Shown piece after piece: positions 1-5,763 of a stretch of 7,980 nucleotides of DNA. Origin of the DNA: an uncultured Phascolarctobacterium sp. (GTDB lineage: Bacteria; Bacillota; Negativicutes; Acidaminococcales; Acidaminococcaceae); assembly GCA_900553055.1 (NCBI GenBank), contig USBV01000071.1:1-7980 (forward strand), read 5' to 3'. The notes under the pieces were generated by a model. The model worked only from the letters and a program-made list of their open reading frames with translations. It did no database searches and had not been told where the DNA came from. How positions within the stretch are numbered: position 1 is the first letter of the stretch; each line of letters starts with the position of its first letter. A program made the position numbers and the translations under genes.

Positions 1-2
1 AG

Positions 3-1184
3 CTAGTGGCAGAGGATAATGGCACTAGTCGTACCATTATGTGGCAGAGCGAGGTTCGCCAAGGCTATAGTGTGGAGTATCGCTTGAAGGGTATGGCTAA
101 TGCTGGAGCTAATCAGGGTGCTGCTAAAAAAGCTAGTGGTGAAACGGGTGCAGTATTTACCCAAGCAGCAACGGAATGCTCCTTTAAGGAAGCTAAGACT
201 GATTATTTGCAATATCAGGTACAGCTACAAGGTTTACAACCGAATAGTATCTATGAATATCGCATCGTTACTGCAAAAAGCAAGGGTACTTGGCATAGCC
301 TCAAAACAGATAATGTCAAAGGCTTCACCGCTTTGATTTTCCCTGACTCCCAAAGTAGCGATTATAGCGGCTGGCGAGAGCTAGCTCGTGCTGCACAACA
401 AAGGCACAAATCCGCTGAGCTTTATATCAATATGGGCGACCTTGTGGATAATGGGCAGGACGGCAGTCAATGGCGAGCATGGCTGGGCAGCGTGGAGCCC
501 TTTAGTGCTGATACGGCCTTTGCCCCTGTTATCGGCAACCACGAGGCCTATAGCTTGGACTGGCAGATGACCCCGCCTAAGGCATACATCAATCTTTTTG
601 CAGTGCCTGAAAATGGCTTGCCCGAGTACAAGCGCCAATTTTATAGCTTTGATTATGGTCCCGTGCATTTTACGGTGCTAGATACCAACTTTCATGAAGC
701 ACAGGGCTGGCAGCCCCAGCTTTTGACAGATGAATTGCGTTGGCTGGAGCAGGATTTGGCAAATAGTAAGGCTCGTTGGAAAATAGTGCTACAGCATAGG
801 GATATCTTTATGTATGCCTTTAGCAAGGAGTCGGGCAGACCGGAGCGGGCAACTTTTTTCCTTGATTTCAGTCGCCAGCTAATGCCGCTGTATGAAAAAT
901 ATGGTGTAGATGCAGTACTGAGCGCTCATTTGCACACCTATCGTCGGCGCCTGCCGCTGCGCAATTTTGCACCGGCAGCGGATGGCATAACCTACATCCT
1001 CACAGGCGTAGCCGGCAATGTGCGCTATCCCAAGCTGTGGGGCGATTTTGCCTGGGATGCAGCCCGTGCACCCCAACCTGAAACAGCCAATTACATGACG
1101 CTGGATGTGTCACAGGAAAAGCTGCTCTTCAGGGCCTTTTTACCCGATGGCAAGCAATTTGATGAGGTAGAAATCAAAAAATAA
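3..1184 (+). CDS. Purple-acid-phosphatase-like metallophosphoesterase, 5'-truncated by window edge
   Basis: This is a calcineurin-like phosphoesterase, predicted to hydrolyse phosphoester bonds with a dinuclear metal centre; its substrate is unknown. Numbering from the GTG at 6, the metal-ligand motifs occur in family order: PDSQ with D114, GDLVDNG 144-150, GNHE 177-180, QHRD with H264, and SAHLH 306-310, a GHxH variant with Ala for Gly but both histidines kept. Residues 1-100 look like the fibronectin-like N-terminal domain of purple acid phosphatases, starting with an EDNGTSRTIMW segment. The reading frame is open to the left edge (CTA before the GTG) and there is no Shine-Dalgarno site, so the real start, and probably a signal peptide, lie outside the window. 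An Ala/Gly/Lys-rich insertion occurs near residues 31-48. The gene ends in TAA 1182-1184 and converges on the TauE gene. The family call is firm; the substrate is not known. Confidence 0.88.
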   Translation, partial: LVAEDNGTSRTIMWQSEVRQGYSVEYRLKGMANAGANQGAAKKASGETGAVFTQAATECSFKEAKTDYLQYQVQLQGLQPNSIYEYRIVTAKSKGTWHSLKTDNVKGFTALIFPDSQSSDYSGWRELARAAQQRHKSAELYINMGDLVDNGQDGSQWRAWLGSVEPFSADTAFAPVIGNHEAYSLDWQMTPPKAYINLFAVPENGLPEYKRQFYSFDYGPVHFTVLDTNFHEAQGWQPQLLTDELRWLEQDLANSKARWKIVLQHRDIFMYAFSKESGRPERATFFLDFSRQLMPLYEKYGVDAVLSAHLHTYRRRLPLRNFAPAADGITYILTGVAGNVRYPKLWGDFAWDAARAPQPETANYMTLDVSQEKLLFRAFLPDGKQFDEVEIKK

Positions 1185-1225
1185 AACATCTAATCTAGAT
1201 TTGTATAATCATGATTAGATATTTT
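1183..1225. repeat. Hairpin repeat element, copy 1 (28-bp core 1192-1219)
   Basis: The core 1192-1219 matches 5675-5702 on the opposite strand at 27 of 28 positions (the only difference is T versus C inside TAATCAYGATTA). It contains two palindromes, AATCTAGATT (1192-1201) and TAATCATGATTA (1206-1217). The copy folds as a hairpin with arms 1188-1195 and 1213-1220 and a 17-nt loop. The stem extends through AAAA 1183-1186 with TTTT 1222-1225 around one C/A opposition, which is a G-U pair in minus-strand RNA. It sits just after the phosphoesterase stop codon. Identity as a mobile or structural repeat is inferred. Confidence 0.7.
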
Positions 1226-1234
1226 CTGGAATTG

Positions 1235-1285
1235 AAAAAGCTGTATTCCTCAGTATTACACTTAGGAATACAGCTTTCACTTTTT
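1235..1285. terminator. Bidirectional rho-independent terminator between phosphoesterase and TauE genes
   Basis: A perfect 14-bp stem (AAAGCTGTATTCCT at 1237-1250, complement at 1264-1277) encloses a 13-nt loop. On the + strand it is followed by CACTTTTT; on the - strand by TTTTTCAATT. It lies between two convergent stop codons (1184 and 1295), so it can end transcription from both sides. Confidence 0.85.
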
Positions 1286-1294
1286 ATGCAAATT

Positions 1295-2056
1295 TTAAAA
1301 TGCGCTCATCAAAAATTTAATGCCCGTGATGCACACCAGCACACTGGAGAATTTCAGCAAATAAGATGATTTCAGCTTTTGGGCAATTTGCACGCCCATT
1401 TGCGCGCCAATGAAAGCGCCTACGCCAATGCCTAGGCCGGTGGTCCACACGATGTGTCCTAAAAAGGCGTGGCTCAGCATGCCAGAGAGGGAAGATACTG
1501 CCAAAATGCAGGTGGAGGTGGCAATAGCCACATGCACAGGGAATTGCAGGATATAGGCCATAAAGGGCACATGCACGATACCGCCACCGATGCCTAAAAT
1601 GCTGGCCAAAAAGCCTACAAAAACGCTGCACAGCACGCCTAGCTGCCAATTATAATGCTCTGGCACCTTGGCATTGGCACCGCTGGTGCCATCTTTTTTC
1701 GTAGCTTTAGTGAACATATTATAGGCCACACCAAGGAAGAAAAAGCCGAAAACTCCGTAAAATAGCCGACCCTGTAAAAACTCTGCTGCGTAGCTGCCTA
1801 AAAAGGCTCCGGGTACAGTAGCTATAGCGAATTTGATAGCCGCATCTACGCAGACCTGTTTTTTGCGCATATAACCCAGCGTGCCTGAGATAGAATTTAG
1901 TAGCACCACCAGCACCGAGGTACCAATGGCCACCTGAGGCTCATAGCCCCAATAAAATACTAGCAAAGGCACAATTACTACACCACCGCCAATGCCTAAA
2001 AGTGAGCCTAAAATGCCCACAAAGATACCTAAGATTAAAAAAGATAATAATTCCAT
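1295..2056 (-). CDS. TauE/SafE family (DUF81) membrane permease, putative sulfite/organosulfonate or anion exporter
   Basis: This 253-aa, almost wholly hydrophobic protein belongs to the TauE/SafE family, whose characterised members move sulfite, sulfoacetate or related anions across the inner membrane. The internal duplication typical of the family is visible: LGSLLGIGGG at 16-25 with following VPLL, and LASILGIGGG at 150-159 with following VPF. The two halves are joined by a polar linker at about 115-137, and around eight membrane segments are expected. The start is the ATG at 2056, because AGAGGG (2063-2068 on +) sits 6 nt upstream; a longer frame from a TTG at 2077 would run through that site. 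It is the second gene of an operon, 50 bp after yigZ, and ends at the bidirectional terminator. The substrate cannot be read from the sequence, and no sulfur-metabolism gene is adjacent. Confidence 0.88.
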   Translation of the reverse strand: MELLSFLILGIFVGILGSLLGIGGGVVIVPLLVFYWGYEPQVAIGTSVLVVLLNSISGTLGYMRKKQVCVDAAIKFAIATVPGAFLGSYAAEFLQGRLFYGVFGFFFLGVAYNMFTKATKKDGTSGANAKVPEHYNWQLGVLCSVFVGFLASILGIGGGIVHVPFMAYILQFPVHVAIATSTCILAVSSLSGMLSHAFLGHIVWTTGLGIGVGAFIGAQMGVQIAQKLKSSYLLKFSSVLVCITGIKFLMSAF

Positions 2057-2062
2057 TCGTAT

Positions 2063-2068
2063 CCCTCT
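2063..2068 (-). promoter_or_regulatory. Ribosome binding site fixing the TauE-family start
   Basis: AGAGGG on the minus strand, 6 nt before the ATG at 2056. An upstream in-frame TTG (2077) would translate through it, so the shorter protein is preferred. Confidence 0.75.
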
Positions 2069-2106
2069 ATCACTCAATCTCTCTCACAAATGGAAGAAGA
2101 ATAACT

Positions 2107-2727
2107 TTACTTCACCAGCACCTCAGCGTACTCACTGCCCTCCAGCTCGAGCTCGATGGGCATATTCAAGTGCTCTGTCAGCCAAGCTTCAGCCTCCGCC
2201 TTTTGGCTATCCTGCATTTTGAGGATGATTTTAGCTCGCAAATTATATTCCACATCGGCGATTTCAAACAAATCCTGCTGGTAGAGGATATTCAAAATCC
2301 TACCCACGCTATTAACATCATATAAAAAGCTAAAGCGGCTCATAAGAATTTTTTCAGCAAGGCCACATTCCTTCAGTGCCCCGGCCACACTGCCGCTATA
2401 GGCGCGCACAAGGCCGCCCGCCCCCAGTTTGATGCCCCCAAAATAGCGGGTAACCACTGCTGCTGTACCTACGAGCTTATTTTTACGCAGCACCTCTAGC
2501 ATGGGGATGCCTGCCGTACCGCTCGGTTCACCGTCATCACTAGAACGCTGAGCTAAATCATCCACAATATAGGCAGAGCAGTTATGCGTTGCGTCCCAAA
2601 ACTCCTTTTTAATAGCTTTAATAAAATCTTGGGCCTCGACTTCACTAGCCACTTTTTTTAAGCTACAGATAAAGCGTGATTTTTCGATAACTATTTCATT
2701 ACGATAATCCCTGCTGATAGTATACAA
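2107..2727 (-). CDS. yigZ: YigZ/IMPACT family protein (UPF0029 plus DUF1949)
   Basis: This 206-aa cytosolic protein has the usual YigZ length. The N-terminal UPF0029/IMPACT domain is recognised by EKSRFI (15-20), ATHNCSAY (46-53), SDDGEPSGTAG (63-73) and the TRYFGGIKLGAGGLVRAY block (93-110). Residues from about 130 to the end match the DUF1949 position and have an alpha/beta ferredoxin-like look. Eukaryotic IMPACT modulates Gcn2 signalling; the bacterial role is not settled, although the fold resembles nucleotide- or RNA-binding domains. The start is a TTG at 2725-2727, chosen because GGAGG (2736-2740 on +) lies 8 nt upstream and because family members begin about 15 residues before the KSRFI motif. 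It is first in an operon with the TauE-type permease, transcribed from a promoter about 40 bp upstream. Confidence 0.93.
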   Translation of the reverse strand: MYTISRDYRNEIVIEKSRFICSLKKVASEVEAQDFIKAIKKEFWDATHNCSAYIVDDLAQRSSDDGEPSGTAGIPMLEVLRKNKLVGTAAVVTRYFGGIKLGAGGLVRAYSGSVAGALKECGLAEKILMSRFSFLYDVNSVGRILNILYQQDLFEIADVEYNLRAKIILKMQDSQKAEAEAWLTEHLNMPIELELEGSEYAEVLVK

Positions 2728-2735
2728 CTGGTATA

Positions 2736-2740
2736 CCTCC
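2736..2740 (-). promoter_or_regulatory. Ribosome binding site supporting a TTG start for yigZ
   Basis: GGAGG on the minus strand, 8 nt before the TTG at 2725-2727. No ATG lies at a suitable distance, so the site decides a rare-codon start. Confidence 0.75.
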
Positions 2741-2768
2741 GTCCAAATTTTTGCTTACTTCTATTAAT

Positions 2769-2797
2769 ATTATAACACATTTTGGCATTTTAACAAT
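2769..2797 (-). promoter_or_regulatory. Promoter of the yigZ-TauE operon
   Basis: On the minus strand TATAAT (2769-2774) is preceded by a TG extension (TGTTATAAT). TTGTTA (2791-2796), a 4/6 match to the -35 consensus, lies 16 bp upstream. Transcription should begin near 2762, giving a leader of about 35 nt before yigZ. Confidence 0.65.
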
Positions 2798-2824
2798 TTC
2801 TTGCCAAGTTTTTGCATTTACCTC

Positions 2825-2853
2825 TTTATTTCTTAGAGCAATTTTGTTATAAT
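2825..2853 (+). promoter_or_regulatory. Extended -10 promoter of the BASS transporter gene
   Basis: TATAAT at 2848-2853 carries a TG extension at 2845-2846 (TGTTATAAT). At 17-bp spacing the -35 position reads TTTATT (2825-2830), a weak match, as is usual when the -10 is extended. Initiation is expected near 2860, giving a leader of about 95 nt. It is divergent from the yigZ promoter about 75 bp away. Confidence 0.65.
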
Positions 2854-2874
2854 AATGGACGTTTAAAACATAAA

Positions 2875-2921
2875 GGAAGAGACTTGCCTTCAGCAAGGAT
2901 TCTTCCAATGGGTTAAAACCC
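2875..2921 (+). other. Structured 5' leader of the BASS transporter mRNA
   Basis: Two hairpins can form in the predicted leader. The first pairs GGAAGA (2875-2880) with TCTTCC (2901-2906) and CTTGC (2883-2887) with GCAAG (2893-2897), around a GA/GAT internal loop and a 5-nt apical loop. The second pairs GGGT (2910-2913) with ACCC (2918-2921). A 19-nt A/T-rich stretch then leads to the GGGAGG ribosome site (2940-2945). It has no U-tract like a terminator. I do not recognise it as a known riboswitch class. Confidence 0.4.
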
Positions 2922-2954
2922 GCAATTATTTTTATTTTAGGGAGGTAATTCCAA

Positions 2955-3938
2955 ATGAAACAAATCTGTGCAATGATTGGTAAGTTTTTTGGCATCATCG
3001 CCATTGTCTTTCTGATCCTCGGTATGACCATGCCCCAAAATTTCCTGTGGGTATTGGGTAAAGTAGGTGGCGTCAGCGTGCTTAGCTGCTTGCTGGGCGT
3101 TGTAATGTTCGGTATGGGTACTACTTTGAACCTGAAGGACTTTGCTTTAGTTTTGAAGCGTCCCATTGATGTTTTAGTTGGTGCTTGTGCACAATTCTTG
3201 ATTATGCCTGGCTTGGCTTATCTTTTAGCTACTGCTTTTGGTCTGGACCCCGCTTTGACTGCAGGCGTTGTTTTGGTCGGCACCTGCCCCGGCGGTACCT
3301 CCTCCAACGTAATTACCTTTATGTCTAAGGGTGACGTTGCTCTCTCTGTAACCATGACCAGTGTTTCCACCGTGCTGAGCCCCATTTTGACTCCGTTCAT
3401 CACCTATATGATCATCGGTCAAAAAATTGCTTTTGACCCCGTAGGCATGTTCTTCTCCATCGTGCAAATCGTAATTCTGCCGATTTGCTTGGGCTTGGCT
3501 GTAAAATCCTTCCTGCCTAAGCTAGCCGAAACTGCTGTAGACTATCTGCCCGCAGTTTCCAGTATCGCTATTTCCCTCATTATCGCTGGCGTTATCGGTG
3601 CAAGCCGCGATTTGATTTTGAAGACCTCCGGCCTGATTATTCTGGTTGTAATCCTGCATAACTGCTGTGGTTATGCCTTGGGCTTTGGCCTTGCTCGCCT
3701 GTGCGGCATGAGCTGGAAAAAGGCTGTTGCCCTTTCCGTTGAGGTTGGTATGCAAAATTCCGGCTTGGCAACTGGCTTAGCTAAGGCTCACTTCGCTGCT
3801 ATGCCCGCTGCTACCGTTCCCGGTGCAGTATTCTCCGCTTGGCACAATATCTCTGGCGCTGTTCTGGCTTGGCTCTTCCAAAACTATCTGAATCCTAAAT
3901 TCGATCCTGAATATGGCAAGGATGAAGCTAAGGCTTAA
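2955..3938 (+). CDS. Bile acid:sodium symporter (BASS) family transporter
   Basis: This 327-aa integral membrane protein has the BASS fold signature. Its core motifs are GMGTTLNLKDF at 53-63, the GTCPGGTSSN loop at 109-118 (first unwound/crossover region with conserved Pro and Asn), and EVGMQNSGLA at 263-272 (second crossover with E263, Q267 and N268). Nine or ten membrane segments are expected, and the C-terminus (about 312-327) is charged and cytosolic. Family members carry bile salts, pantoate or other organic anions with Na+; PanS-like or YocS-like function is possible but cannot be chosen from sequence. The ATG at 2955 lies 9 nt after GGGAGG. The gene is monocistronic: its own promoter is at 2848-2853 and a strong terminator follows at 3964. 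Codon choice (many GCT, GTT, TTC and ATC) is more expression-biased than its neighbours, suggesting abundant expression. Confidence 0.92.
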   Translation: MKQICAMIGKFFGIIAIVFLILGMTMPQNFLWVLGKVGGVSVLSCLLGVVMFGMGTTLNLKDFALVLKRPIDVLVGACAQFLIMPGLAYLLATAFGLDPALTAGVVLVGTCPGGTSSNVITFMSKGDVALSVTMTSVSTVLSPILTPFITYMIIGQKIAFDPVGMFFSIVQIVILPICLGLAVKSFLPKLAETAVDYLPAVSSIAISLIIAGVIGASRDLILKTSGLIILVVILHNCCGYALGFGLARLCGMSWKKAVALSVEVGMQNSGLATGLAKAHFAAMPAATVPGAVFSAWHNISGAVLAWLFQNYLNPKFDPEYGKDEAKA

Positions 3939-3963
3939 TCCACACTTATATATTTGAATTTTT

Positions 3964-3995
3964 AAGGCAGTTCCTATGTGGGAACTGCCTTTTTT
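3964..3995 (+). terminator. Rho-independent terminator after the BASS gene
   Basis: A perfect 11-bp stem (AAGGCAGTTCC at 3964-3974, complement at 3981-3991) with a 6-nt loop, ending in six Ts at 3990-3995. It lies 25 bp after the stop codon. Confidence 0.93.
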
Positions 3996-4005
3996 CTGTG
4001 CCCTG

Positions 4006-4014
4006 TGCTATAAT
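4006..4014 (+). promoter_or_regulatory. Extended -10 promoter of the ClC gene
   Basis: TGCTATAAT (TG at 4006-4007, TATAAT at 4009-4014) lies 15 bp after the preceding terminator. At 17-bp spacing the -35 position falls inside the terminator stem and does not match consensus, so the call rests on the extended -10. The predicted start near 4021 gives a leader of about 73 nt. Confidence 0.6.
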
Positions 4015-4029
4015 ATGTATATTAAATTC

Positions 4030-4078
4030 GTTGCGTTGGTACGAGTTAAAGACATAGATTCTTTAACCACCGAGCAAC
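4030..4078 (+). other. Foldable 5' leader of the ClC mRNA
   Basis: Three nested helices can stack: GTTGC (4030-4034) with GCAAC (4074-4078), GGT (4038-4040) with ACC (4069-4071), and GTTAAAG (4045-4051) with CTTTAAC (4061-4067) around a 9-nt loop. The structure ends 3 nt before the GGGGAG ribosome site (4082-4087). It does not show the conserved sequence of the fluoride riboswitch sometimes found before ClC-type fluoride exporters. Confidence 0.4.
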
Positions 4079-4093
4079 CATGGGGAGTAAAAT

Positions 4094-5659
4094 ATGAACG
4101 ATAGAAGACAAATCATGGGTACTTATAAATCCATTAGCGATTGGCATCATTTTCGCCTGCGCCTATTTTTAGAAGGCATCTTGACGGGTATCTTCGCAGG
4201 CCTTGTCATCAGCCTTTTTCGCTGGGGCCTGACTGTAGCCGAGGAATGGCGTGTAAATTTTTATCAGGAGCTGGTTGAACGCGATTGGTCGGCTACGGCG
4301 TTGTGGTTCGTAGCACTGCTCTTTATCGGCGCTGTATTATATAAGCTAACTTGCTATGAGCCCATGGCCGCTGGCAGCGGTATCCCGCAGGTTAAGGGCG
4401 CTCTTTTGGGCCTTATCAAAATGCGTTGGTTCCACATTATGTGGGTAAAGCTCACAGCCGGCATTATCGGCATTGGCGCAGGCCTTTCGCTTGGTCGTGA
4501 GGGCCCGTCCATTCAGCTGGGCGCCGTGGCAGCGCAGGGCGTGAGCCGTCTTTTGGGACGCACGCGTATGGAGGAGCGTTATTTGATGACCAGTGGCGCG
4601 AGTGCAGGCTTGGCTGCCGCCTTCAATGCGCCCTTAGCAGGTGTTATCTTCGCGCTAGAGGAGCTGCACCGCAATTTTTCTATCATGGTGCTGCTGCCCT
4701 CCATGGCCGCGGCCATGACAGCAACAGTTATTTCCCGTGCTCTTTTTGGCGGTGAAACGGTCTTTGTTTTTGATGATTTACAGAGCTTTCCCCTGCAGCA
4801 TTATGGAATTATCATTATTGTCGCTTTGGTAGCAGGTTTGGCGGGCGTTGTTTTTAACAAGGGCCTTTTAAATATTGGTCGCTTCTATGCTTTGCCCATT
4901 TTTAAAAGCCAGCTGCACAAGATTATTTTTGCTTTGTTAACTGCTGGCGTGCTAGGCTTTTATCTGCCTGAGGTACTGGGTGGTGGCAACACCCTGATTA
5001 ATCATTTAGCCAAAACCCATGTGTCCCTGCAGCTGCTTTTATTGTTTTTAGTCGGTAAATTCCTTTTCACCTTGGTCAGCTACGGCTGCGGCGTGCCCGG
5101 TGGCTTCTTTCTGCCCATGCTGGTTATTGGGGCCTTGACCGGCGGCATCTGTGCCCATGTACTGATTGCTTTGGGCATTATTGAGGAAATCTATGCTGCC
5201 AACATCGTAATCATTGCTATGACGGCGCTCTTTTCCTCCTCCGTGCGTGCGCCTATCACGGGCACCGTACTGATTATGGAAATGACAGCATCGTACCAGC
5301 AGCTTTTGACGCTGGCCATTGCTGCCATGGTAGCCTTTGTTATTGCGGAGCTTTTCCACTCCAAGCCCATTTATGAGGAACTTTTAACTCGCATGCTGAA
5401 GAAGGATAAGCCTGCACACGAAACGCTGGAGCAGCGCAATGTGGTGGAAATTTCCATCTGCAGCGGCAGTCCCATTGCCAATAAGCTTATCAAGGATATC
5501 AAATGGCCGCATAACACGCTCTTGGTTGATATCAAACGTGGCGAAGAGCAAATTACGCCCACCGGTGATATCCGCCTGATGGCTGGCGACTTTATCTATG
5601 TCTTTACCGAAAACGAATATATAGAAGAGCTGCAAGCCATGGCTAGCGGTGAAGAATAA
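4094..5659 (+). CDS. ClC family H+/Cl- exchange transporter with C-terminal TrkA-C (RCK_C) domain
   Basis: This 521-aa protein probably exchanges chloride for protons across the cytoplasmic membrane. The ClC selectivity motifs are in order: GSGIP (94-98, pore Ser95), GREGP (134-138, gating Glu136), EE at 189-190 (Glu190 aligns with the internal proton-transfer glutamate), GGFFLP (336-341) and Tyr427 in KPIYEELL, matching the central anion-coordinating tyrosine. All key exchanger residues are present and the GREGP/GSGIP forms are classical, so a fluoride-specific ClC is unlikely. Residues about 449-517 form an RCK_C/TrkA-C domain, a putative ligand-sensing module found on many bacterial ClCs. 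The ATG at 4094 is 6 nt after GGGGAG. The gene has its own promoter and is followed by a hairpin that probably ends its transcript. A role in acid or ion homeostasis is inferred. Confidence 0.94.
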   Translation: MNDRRQIMGTYKSISDWHHFRLRLFLEGILTGIFAGLVISLFRWGLTVAEEWRVNFYQELVERDWSATALWFVALLFIGAVLYKLTCYEPMAAGSGIPQVKGALLGLIKMRWFHIMWVKLTAGIIGIGAGLSLGREGPSIQLGAVAAQGVSRLLGRTRMEERYLMTSGASAGLAAAFNAPLAGVIFALEELHRNFSIMVLLPSMAAAMTATVISRALFGGETVFVFDDLQSFPLQHYGIIIIVALVAGLAGVVFNKGLLNIGRFYALPIFKSQLHKIIFALLTAGVLGFYLPEVLGGGNTLINHLAKTHVSLQLLLLFLVGKFLFTLVSYGCGVPGGFFLPMLVIGALTGGICAHVLIALGIIEEIYAANIVIIAMTALFSSSVRAPITGTVLIMEMTASYQQLLTLAIAAMVAFVIAELFHSKPIYEELLTRMLKKDKPAHETLEQRNVVEISICSGSPIANKLIKDIKWPHNTLLVDIKRGEEQITPTGDIRLMAGDFIYVFTENEYIEELQAMASGEE

Positions 5660-5667
5660 ATAAAAGC

Positions 5668-5712
5668 AAGAGCTTCTAATCACGATTATACAAATCTAGA
5701 TTTGAAGCTCTT
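5668..5712. repeat. Hairpin repeat element, copy 2 (28-bp core 5675-5702), probable ClC terminator
   Basis: The core 5675-5702 is the inverted counterpart of 1192-1219. It lies inside a hairpin: AAGAGCTTC (5668-5676) pairs with GAAGCTCTT (5704-5712), then after one T/T opposition AATC (5678-5681) pairs with GATT (5699-5702), leaving a 17-nt loop. The loop and top pairs are shared with copy 1, but the lower stem is unrelated to copy 1's. On the + strand the hairpin runs into TTATATTTTA, so it may terminate the ClC transcript. Confidence 0.7.
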
Positions 5713-5725
5713 ATATTTTAGCAGT

Positions 5726-5763
5726 AAAAGCTGTCTCGGTTTTGTACGAGTCAGCTTCTTTTT
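5726..5763. terminator. Bidirectional rho-independent terminator between ClC and MocR genes
   Basis: AAGCTG-T-CTCG (5728-5738) pairs with CGAG-T-CAGCTT (5747-5757) with one T/T mismatch and an 8-nt loop. The + strand continues CTTTTTA; the - strand continues TTTTACTGC. Its right edge touches the MocR stop codon (5762-5764). Confidence 0.8.

Noticed and set aside
6..8. GTG at 6 as the true start of the phosphoesterase
   Set aside because: There is no Shine-Dalgarno in the five bases before it, the frame is open to the edge, and the family's N-terminal strand would be cut. The gene most likely begins upstream.
2699..3166. 155-codon open frame on the minus strand across the yigZ-BASS intergenic region
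   Set aside because: It overlaps the 5' part of the BASS gene antisense and the divergent promoters, has no domain character, and its end overlaps yigZ. It is a chance frame.
4021..4093. Fluoride (crcB) riboswitch before the ClC gene
   Set aside because: The conserved riboswitch segments are absent, and the protein has chloride-type GSGIP/GREGP motifs rather than the fluoride-exporter form.
4080..4097. Five-codon mini-ORF (ATG at 4080) ending in a TGA that overlaps the ClC ATG
   Set aside because: It has no ribosome site of its own and its codons include the ClC Shine-Dalgarno. It is probably coincidental.
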